DNA from: an uncultured Eubacteriales bacterium
GTDB taxonomy: Bacteria; Bacillota; Clostridia; Christensenellales; CAG-314
Direction: 5' to 3'
DNA length: 9,277 nucleotides
Assembly: GCA_948938605.1 (NCBI GenBank)
Contig: CARAIG010000044.1
Span: forward strand, 1 to 9,277
The notes beneath the pieces are model-generated. The model was given only the letters and a program-made list of their open reading frames with translations. It did no database searches and had not been told where the DNA came from. This document shows, in pieces, positions 1 to 3,891 of the stretch. Positions within the stretch are counted from its first letter, which is position 1. Each line of letters begins with the position of its first letter. The translations under genes were made by a program, and so were the position numbers.

Positions 1-45
1 AAGTATGCTAATATTAACAGGTATAAAAATGGTATATTGTGAATT

Positions 46-51
46 AAGGAG
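46..51 (+). promoter_or_regulatory. rpsT ribosome binding site
   Basis: AAGGAG lies six bases before the ATG at 58, which fixes the rpsT start. AT-rich hexamers upstream (TATAAA at 22-27, TATATT at 33-38) could be a -10 element, but no convincing -35 box fits inside the window, so I do not call a promoter. Confidence 0.8.
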
Positions 52-57
52 ATACTA

Positions 58-663
58 ATGCCGAATATTAAATCCGCAGAAAAAAGAGTTTCTGTTACAG
101 CAACAAAAAAACTTCAAAACCAAATGATCCGTTCGCAAATGCAAACGGCTATTAAAAAATTCAACGCCGCTATCACTAACGGCGATGTAGAACTTGCCAA
201 AAAATTACTTCCCGAAGCAAGTTCCAAAATCGATAACGCAGCTGTTAAACACGTTATCCACAAAAATGCCGCCAATCGTAAAAAGGCGCAAATTTCCAAA
301 ACTTTGTCGCAACTTGAAAGAGGTATTATCGTAGTTAAAGTTGACGCTAAAACCTTAAAGCAAGCCGAACAAAAGGCAGCAGCAGCTAAAAAGGCTGAGG
401 AAACAGCAGCTATCAAGGCACAAAGAAACGAAGCTAAAAAGGCTAAGGAAGCCGCGAAAGCCCCTGCTACTCCTGCTAAAAAATCCACTAAGAAGGCAGC
501 TACAACAGTTAAAGCGCCCAAGGAAGAAAAGGCTCCTGCTAAGAAAACTACTAAAAAAGCTGACGACACCGCTGCTACCACAGCAAAGAAAGCACCTGCT
601 AAAAAGGCTGCTCCCAAAAAAGTTGAAGCAACGGAAGTTGACGACACCGACGAAATTAAATAA
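58..663 (+). CDS. rpsT: 30S ribosomal protein S20 with long Lys/Ala-rich C-terminal tail
   Basis: S20 is a primary 16S rRNA-binding protein of the small subunit. The first ~87 residues match the family: the MPNIKSAEKR start, a basic three-helix body, and the segment AAVKHVIHKNAANRKKAQIS (61-80). The usual length is about 85-90 residues; this protein has 201. Residues ~88-185 form a low-complexity tail dominated by Lys, Ala, Thr and Pro, with recurring units such as PAKKSTKKA, PAKKTTKKA and PAKKAAPKK. It ends in a short acidic stretch (EVDDTDEIK). The tail resembles histone H1-like or other disordered nucleic-acid-binding tails, but that role is inference. The frame is open throughout and the gene ends just before a strong terminator, so a frameshift artefact is unlikely. 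It appears to be a single-gene unit. Identification of the S20 core is secure; the function of the tail is unknown. Confidence 0.95.
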   Translation: MPNIKSAEKRVSVTATKKLQNQMIRSQMQTAIKKFNAAITNGDVELAKKLLPEASSKIDNAAVKHVIHKNAANRKKAQISKTLSQLERGIIVVKVDAKTLKQAEQKAAAAKKAEETAAIKAQRNEAKKAKEAAKAPATPAKKSTKKAATTVKAPKEEKAPAKKTTKKADDTAATTAKKAPAKKAAPKKVEATEVDDTDEIK

Positions 664-676
664 TTCAGTTAAATTT

Positions 677-711
677 AAAACTCCGACAGTTGAATCTGTC
701 GGAGTTTTTTT
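677..711 (+). terminator. Rho-independent terminator of rpsT, possibly bidirectional
   Basis: The perfect 9-bp stem CTCCGACAG (681-689) / CTGTCGGAG (696-704) has a 6-nt loop and is followed by seven T residues. Flanking A and T bases extend the stem. It sits between convergent genes, and the A-run on its left gives a weaker U-tract on the minus strand, so it may also stop transcription of the membrane-protein gene. Confidence 0.93.
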
Positions 712-1426
712 ATAAATTATTATCAATAAACGTGTCCGTTTTTTCCGTCTTTGGCGGTACTTGTCTTGGCGAAGCTATACCGCTACCGCTTAGATCGCCG
801 CCGCTAAAACCGTCTAAAAAATCGCCTGCGCCGTCACCGCCCAAAACTATTATCAAAATAATTACCACGCATACTATAACGGTGAAGGACGCGACTTGCC
901 AACTTGTGTATAGTTTAAACTTGTTTTTACCGTCCATACTCATAGTCATTATAAAGCCCAGTTCCAACAAGCCGTAATATCCCAATGTCGACACCCAAGT
1001 CGTTTTTGTAAACACAACCAAACTTATGTATCCGCCCAATGACAAAATTGTAAATGTCAAAAGATACCAACCGTAATGGCGGTTGATTGCGTCAATATAC
1101 AACGGCAGTATGAACAGCAACAAGTATGCCGACGCCAACAATGACATACACAGCATAAGCCACAACGGGTTGTCGAAACAGCGGTTAATATACCAACTGC
1201 GCAAATAAAACCCCATTGATACCGCATTGATGAATATCGAAACAATTTTCAATCTGCGACGCTTCCAAAATACAGCCGAAATAATTACACCTATTACAAG
1301 AATACCGCTTGCAATACCGAAAACACCCCAAAAATCCAACGGAATGTACTTTGCAAAATATCCTACAACCGATGTTAATATTAAAAATGCCAGCGAAACC
1401 GCAAGTGTTTTTAAACAACGTTTCAT
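710..1426 (-). CDS. Hypothetical polytopic membrane protein
   Basis: I do not recognise this 238-residue protein. It has about seven hydrophobic segments, near residues 8-28, 32-54, 61-80, 88-111, 118-139, 148-164 and 176-196. A basic cluster, KRRRLK (55-60), follows the second segment, as expected for a cytoplasmic loop. After the last segment comes a short tail, first rich in Gly and Asp (197-216), then polar. No catalytic motif, Cys pair or transporter signature is visible. On the minus strand the ATG at 1426 has an AAAGGA Shine-Dalgarno sequence about nine bases upstream and a good promoter 57 bases further back, so it looks like a genuine single-gene unit. It converges on rpsT and diverges from the tRNA-Thr locus, so context gives no hint of its job. 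Coding is likely; function is unknown. Confidence 0.75.
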   Translation of the reverse strand: MKRCLKTLAVSLAFLILTSVVGYFAKYIPLDFWGVFGIASGILVIGVIISAVFWKRRRLKIVSIFINAVSMGFYLRSWYINRCFDNPLWLMLCMSLLASAYLLLFILPLYIDAINRHYGWYLLTFTILSLGGYISLVVFTKTTWVSTLGYYGLLELGFIMTMSMDGKNKFKLYTSWQVASFTVIVCVVIILIIVLGGDGAGDFLDGFSGGDLSGSGIASPRQVPPKTEKTDTFIDNNL

Positions 1427-1482
1427 TAATTAGTTCCTTTATTCGTTTAAGTAAAAAATTGGTAAATAAATAATTTAAAACA

Positions 1483-1511
1483 AGTATATCAAAATTTATG
1501 AGAAAAAACAA
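1483..1511 (-). promoter_or_regulatory. Promoter of the hypothetical membrane protein
   Basis: Read on the minus strand, TTGTTT (1511-1506) and TATACT (1488-1483) are separated by exactly 17 bases. Transcription would start near 1476, leaving a leader of about 50 bases before the ATG at 1426. The promoter diverges from that of the tRNA-Thr locus, with the -35 boxes only about 10 bp apart. Confidence 0.6.
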
Positions 1512-1520
1512 TAATATTCT

Positions 1521-1547
1521 TTGACATTTTTGCGCGGTTGTGATAAT
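1521..1547 (+). promoter_or_regulatory. Promoter of the tRNA-Thr locus
   Basis: A perfect -35 box, TTGACA (1521-1526), is followed 15 bases later by GATAAT (1542-1547), which has an extended -10 TGT just before it (1539-1541). The spacer is short, but the extended -10 compensates. Transcription should begin near 1553-1555, only about 12 bases before the first (incomplete) copy of the tRNA 5' end at 1566. The primary transcript would therefore carry the partial copy and the insert ahead of the intact tRNA. Confidence 0.65.
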
Positions 1548-1557
1548 CTATATTAGC

Positions 1558-1581
1558 AATAATTTGCTGGTGTGGCTCAGT
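1558..1581 (+). repeat. 24-bp direct repeat, upstream copy (partial tRNA-Thr 5' end)
   Basis: These 24 bases are identical to 1695-1718. The first eight are leader sequence (AATAATTT); the other sixteen (1566-1581) are the acceptor 5' strand, positions 8-9, the D-stem 5' strand and the start of the D-loop of the tRNA. The sequence then diverges, so this copy cannot form a tRNA. The repeat period is 137 bp. Confidence 0.9.
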
Positions 1582-1694
1582 GGGCGCGACGCGTTAAGCG
1601 CATATCCACGGTGTGGATTGCGTAGCCAAAGCGTGACGAGTGCTATGCACGAGGAGGGGAAGAGCATTACTCTACCGACGTCCTTGAAAAATTT
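1582..1694. other. 113-bp structured insert between tRNA 5'-end repeats
   Basis: This segment is visibly richer in G and C than its surroundings and has no credible reading frame. It contains an 11-bp hairpin with a one-base bulge: GCGCA (1598-1602) pairs with TGCGT (1619-1623), and ATCCAC (1604-1609) with GTGGAT (1613-1618), over a 3-nt loop. A small second hairpin is GTGC/GCAC (1640-1650). Near its end, 1667-1679 is an inverted copy (one G/T-type difference) of the tRNA D-arm at 1717-1729. It could be a tiny insertion flanked by an attachment-like duplication, or a scrambled tRNA duplication. No integrase or transposase is nearby. Confidence 0.5.
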
Positions 1695-1718
1695 AATAAT
1701 TTGCTGGTGTGGCTCAGT
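1695..1718 (+). repeat. 24-bp direct repeat, downstream copy (5' end of intact tRNA-Thr)
   Basis: This is an exact match to 1558-1581. Here the repeat runs directly into the functional tRNA sequence. Because the shared block includes eight bases of leader as well as tRNA sequence, the unit duplicated was the leader-tRNA junction rather than the mature gene end alone. Confidence 0.9.
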
Positions 1719-1778
1719 CGGTAGAGCAATTGATTCGTAATCAATAGGTCGGGGGTTCGATTCCCTTCACCAGCACCA
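1703..1778 (+). tRNA. tRNA-Thr (anticodon CGT, reads ACG)
   Basis: The cloverleaf is complete. The acceptor GCTGGTG (1703-1709) pairs with CACCAGC (1768-1774). The D-stem is GCTC/GAGC (1712-1715/1724-1727), with GG in the loop. The anticodon stem ATTGA/TCAAT flanks loop TTCGTAA, with anticodon CGT at 1736-1738. The variable loop is AGGTC. The T-stem GGGGG/CCCTT contains two G-T pairs, and its loop is TTCGATT. The discriminator is A, followed by an encoded CCA (1776-1778). G1-C72 and C2-G71 agree with threonine identity. Its 5' sixteen bases are duplicated upstream at 1566-1581. Confidence 0.96.
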
Positions 1779-1781
1779 TAA

Positions 1782-1810
1782 GTCTACCATTATTGGTAGG
1801 CTTTTGTTTT
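1782..1810 (+). terminator. Rho-independent terminator of tRNA-Thr
   Basis: The stem GTCTACCA (1782-1789) / TGGTAGGC (1794-1801), with one G-T pair and a 4-nt loop, is followed by TTTTGTTTT. It begins three bases after the tRNA CCA end. Confidence 0.88.
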
Positions 1811-1821
1811 ATTCATTTAAG

Positions 1822-1833
1822 CCCGACCTATTG
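1822..1833 (-). repeat. 12-nt inverted copy of tRNA-Thr anticodon/variable region
   Basis: CCCGACCTATTG is the exact reverse complement of 1742-1753, which covers the 3' anticodon stem, the variable loop and the start of the T-stem. It lies beyond the terminator and outside the tRNA. It is a second inverted tRNA fragment at this locus; the other is at 1667-1679. Confidence 0.6.
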
Positions 1834-1865
1834 GATGTTCGCTTAGTGTGTGATATATTGTGCAG

Positions 1866-1894
1866 TTGAAAATGCATTATATTTGTGGTATACT
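1866..1894 (+). promoter_or_regulatory. Promoter of the TfoX C-domain gene
   Basis: TTGAAA (1866-1871) and TATACT (1889-1894) are separated by 17 bases. Transcription would start near 1901. This rules out the longer reading frame beginning at 1860 and supports translation from 1929. Confidence 0.7.
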
Positions 1895-1928
1895 ATATAT
1901 TTATTCAGCATTTAATATGGGAATCGAA

Positions 1929-2186
1929 ATGAGAGAATTAACATCACTAAAAAATATCGGTAAGGAAATGTCGCAAAAACTGAAATCCGTTGATATAAAT
2001 TATGCGGAAGATTTAATAGAAATCGGCAGTAAAGAAGCCTTTTTTCGGTTAAAAGTACGCTACCCTAGTATTTGTTTAGTGTTTTTATATGTTTTGCAAG
2101 GCGCTATCGAAAATGTGGACTATAATATGCTGTCGGAAGAAACAAAAGCCGATTTGAAAGAATTTAACAAACAGTTTAAAGTGTAA
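1929..2186 (+). CDS. Stand-alone TfoX C-terminal-domain protein
   Basis: This 85-residue protein matches the TfoX/Sxy C-terminal domain. It opens with a helix-hairpin-helix-like segment, LTSLKNIGKEMSQKLKSVDI (4-23). Then come the family's characteristic AEDLIEIGSKEAFFRLK (26-42) and VFLYVLQGAIENVDY (51-65), and a terminal LSEETKADLKEF. In Gammaproteobacteria the full protein (about 200 residues) is a competence co-activator, with this domain following an N-terminal one; here only the C-terminal domain is present. Such short versions are widespread, and their role is poorly defined. The frame is open back to 1860, but the promoter occupies that part. I chose the ATG at 1929 because GGGA (1919-1922) lies six bases before it; ATG 1917 has no ribosome site. 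It is a monocistronic unit with its own promoter and terminator. The domain call is firm; a link to competence is unproven. Confidence 0.85.
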   Translation: MRELTSLKNIGKEMSQKLKSVDINYAEDLIEIGSKEAFFRLKVRYPSICLVFLYVLQGAIENVDYNMLSEETKADLKEFNKQFKV

Positions 2187-2229
2187 ATTACAATTTATAA
2201 GCCAGTTTAATACCACACAAATAAAGATT

Positions 2230-2262
2230 AAGTCGGGCTGCTTAAAAGCAGTTCGACTTTTT
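2230..2262 (+). terminator. Rho-independent terminator of the TfoX C-domain gene
   Basis: A 13-bp stem (2230-2242 with 2247-2259, including two G-T pairs) closes a 4-nt loop, and the T-run covers 2258-2262. It lies 44 bases after the stop codon. Confidence 0.9.
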
Positions 2263-2363
2263 GCATAAGAATATCTTTATTTGAAAATTCAAACAAACTT
2301 ATATCGAATAGCTCTGAGATACAAAATAAAACCTTTAAGTTATTGACAGATTTTGATTTTACG

Positions 2364-2392
2364 TTGACTACACTTTTTTTGTGTGGTATACT
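2364..2392 (+). promoter_or_regulatory. Promoter of the TetR-CPBP operon
   Basis: TTGACT (2364-2369) and TATACT (2387-2392) are separated by the ideal 17 bases. The operator palindrome begins at the very next base, so a bound repressor would cover the transcription start. Confidence 0.85.
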
Positions 2393-2418
2393 ATTCGTTG
2401 AGTAAATACTCAATGAAT
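2393..2418. promoter_or_regulatory. Palindromic operator, probable TetR-family binding site
   Basis: The 11-base arms ATTCGTTGAGT and ACTCAATGAAT are reverse complements with one mismatch, around the 4-base centre AAAT. The inner six bases of each arm (TTGAGT/ACTCAA) match perfectly. The size and symmetry suit a TetR dimer or dimer pair. Its position, abutting the -10 box and 30 bp before the regulator's start codon, is typical of autorepression. That the encoded TetR protein binds here is inference. Confidence 0.8.
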
Positions 2419-2448
2419 ATCCAAAACACTATTCACGAAGGATTATAT

Positions 2449-3021
2449 ATGACAAGACTCGAACAAAAGGAAAAACGTCGACACGATATTTTAAACGTCG
2501 CGTTAGACTTGTTTATACAAAAAGGATACGCCGCAACAAGAACGGCGGAAATTGCAAAAGCCGTCGGAATGAGCGAAGGATTGTTTTTCCACTACTTTGA
2601 GACAAAGGAAAAATTATATTTTAGTTTAATCGATATTGCGTTATCGGGAATGCACAATACTTTCGAAATCGATGCAAGCAACTCTATCGCTTTTTTTGAA
2701 AATGCGGCAAAATATATAATTGAAAACTGTTCAAAAGACAGTTTAATAGCCAAATTGTTTGTCCTAATGGATTATGCCGAAAATGACGCTTCGTTGTCGG
2801 TAGAAGTCCGCAATAAAATTAAGGGACAACGCGAATTGGATAAGACGGTTAGTATTATTGAACAGGGACAAAAAGAAAACAGTATAAAAAATGGGGATCC
2901 GTTATCGTTAGCGTTAACGTTTTGGACAACCATACACGGCGTTGTAGCAAATATTGCCCGCAACCCCGACTTGCCTATTGCTAATTACGAATGGATTGTA
3001 GATATACTGCGAAAACATTGA
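2449..3021 (+). CDS. TetR/AcrR-family transcriptional regulator
   Basis: This is a 190-residue one-component regulator, typical in length for the family. The N-terminal DNA-binding domain is clear: a first helix (RRHDILNVALDLFIQKGYAA, 10-29), then the helix-turn-helix TAEIAKAVGMSEGLFFHYFE (32-51) and the conserved KEKLYFSLI that follows. Residues ~70-190 form the variable all-helical ligand-binding and dimerisation domain; its ligand cannot be read from sequence. The frame is open back to 2383, but that stretch overlaps the promoter and operator. The ATG at 2449, with GAAGGA six bases upstream (2437-2442), is therefore the start. The stop is nine bases before the CPBP gene, so the two are co-transcribed. 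The operator at 2393-2418 suggests the protein represses its own operon. Family assignment is very secure. Confidence 0.95.
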   Translation: MTRLEQKEKRRHDILNVALDLFIQKGYAATRTAEIAKAVGMSEGLFFHYFETKEKLYFSLIDIALSGMHNTFEIDASNSIAFFENAAKYIIENCSKDSLIAKLFVLMDYAENDASLSVEVRNKIKGQRELDKTVSIIEQGQKENSIKNGDPLSLALTFWTTIHGVVANIARNPDLPIANYEWIVDILRKH

Positions 3022-3030
3022 GGAATTAAT

Positions 3031-3783
3031 ATGAGTAAAACAAAATCGATACTTTTGTCGGCATTGTGGACAGTAATTATTTTAGCATTTCCTATAAGTT
3101 CGGGAATTATTGCAACTGTTTTTAAATTGGAACAAACAAGTATATTTTTAGCGCAAGGGACATTTATGATTGTTGCTGCAATCGTTCCCATTGCCTATAT
3201 CAAAATCAAAAAACAACAGTTTTACGATTACGGTTTTAGATTTACGGAAAAAGCCAGTGCTAAAAAAGTTTGGTTTTACATTCCGTTAGCATTGATTATA
3301 ATACCGCGATTGGTTGTCGGCATCGATTTTAAAAGCGTTACGTACTGCTTGTCATTGTTGTTTTTTACGCTTTGCGTCGGCATTACGGAAGAAATATATT
3401 TTAGGGGAATTATTTTGAATTTAATAAAAAATTCTTTTACGTCAATAACCGCTATTATTAATTTATCTGCTTTAATATTCGGTTTAGGACACATTGCAAG
3501 CGTTATAGGGACAGGCGATATTATAGCGACTATTCTACAAATTATCAATGCGTATTTTTTTGGAATTGTTTCAACCGAAACACTACTGCTAACAAAAAGT
3601 ATTTATCCGCTAATGGCGTTTCACTTTATTTATAATACGGCAAATTATATTTCGACGGCAAACGGAACTACCGAAATAATTTGCATCGGCGTACAAGTAG
3701 CGTTGACCGTTATAACTGCCGTTATTTTTGGAATCAATATTAAAAATAGCCTTAAAAACGAAGTGGATTTAAGCGACGGCTAA
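3031..3783 (+). CDS. CPBP-family intramembrane glutamic endopeptidase
   Basis: This 250-residue polytopic membrane protein belongs to the CPBP (CAAX protease and bacteriocin-processing, Rce1/Abi-like) family. All three conserved motifs are present in hydrophobic segments: EEIYFRG with E120, E121 and R125; FGLGH with F150 and H154; and HFIYN with H198 and N202. These are the catalytic glutamate pair and the histidine/asparagine site of the family, so the enzyme looks intact. Hydrophobic segments lie near 8-30, 38-57, 80-98, 103-118, 136-157, 163-188, 190-209 and 214-236. Bacterial members include bacteriocin-immunity and peptide-processing proteins, but the substrate here is unknown. The gene starts nine bases after the TetR stop, and its Shine-Dalgarno GAGGAA overlaps that stop region. 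It is thus the probable target of the TetR regulator. It ends at a terminator shared with potD. Confidence 0.92.
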   Translation: MSKTKSILLSALWTVIILAFPISSGIIATVFKLEQTSIFLAQGTFMIVAAIVPIAYIKIKKQQFYDYGFRFTEKASAKKVWFYIPLALIIIPRLVVGIDFKSVTYCLSLLFFTLCVGITEEIYFRGIILNLIKNSFTSITAIINLSALIFGLGHIASVIGTGDIIATILQIINAYFFGIVSTETLLLTKSIYPLMAFHFIYNTANYISTANGTTEIICIGVQVALTVITAVIFGINIKNSLKNEVDLSDG

Positions 3784-3834
3784 AAATATACTCATACTTT
3801 AATCGCGACTAACTTTGTTTGAGTTAGCGACAAT

Positions 3835-3881
3835 AAAAAAGTCTTACGTTTGAGTTTACCAAAACCGTAAGACTTTTTTTT
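3835..3881. terminator. Bidirectional terminator between the CPBP operon and potD
   Basis: The arms GTCTTACG (3841-3848) and CGTAAGAC (3866-3873) pair perfectly, extended by six A residues on the left and eight T residues on the right, so a U-tract exists on both strands. The 17-nt loop can pair weakly within itself. A smaller inverted repeat, CTAACT/AGTTAG (3809-3827), lies on the CPBP side. Both convergent transcripts probably end here. Confidence 0.9.
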
Positions 3882-3891
3882 CAATACACTA

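Noticed and set aside
479..620. DNA tandem repeat or CRISPR-like array in the rpsT tail
   Set aside because: The similarity is at the level of Lys/Ala/Pro codons. The units differ in length and sequence and have no regular spacers.
114..647. Long minus-strand frame opposite rpsT
   Set aside because: It is a shadow of the Lys/Ala-rich codons of rpsT; its composition is an artefact and it has no start signals.
1566..1640. A second complete tRNA beginning at the first repeat copy
   Set aside because: After the D-stem 5' strand and the start of the D-loop the sequence offers no matching D-stem 3' strand, anticodon arm, T-arm or acceptor 3' strand, so no cloverleaf forms.
1540..1740. 66-residue open frame across the tRNA-Thr locus
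   Set aside because: It reads through two copies of the tRNA 5' end (WLSG-, WCGSVGRAIDS-type translation of tRNA sequence), lacks a ribosome site and overlaps the tRNA promoter.
1703..1778. Group I intron or split tRNA-Thr
   Set aside because: The tRNA at 1703-1778 is complete and uninterrupted. The insert lies outside it, and the duplicated 5' end is not an exon arrangement.
2228..2413. 61-residue minus-strand frame
   Set aside because: It covers the TfoX-domain terminator and the TetR promoter and operator, with no ribosome site.
2383..2448. N-terminal extension of the TetR gene
   Set aside because: It would be encoded by the -10 box and operator, upstream of or across the transcription start. 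The ATG at 2449 has a good ribosome site.
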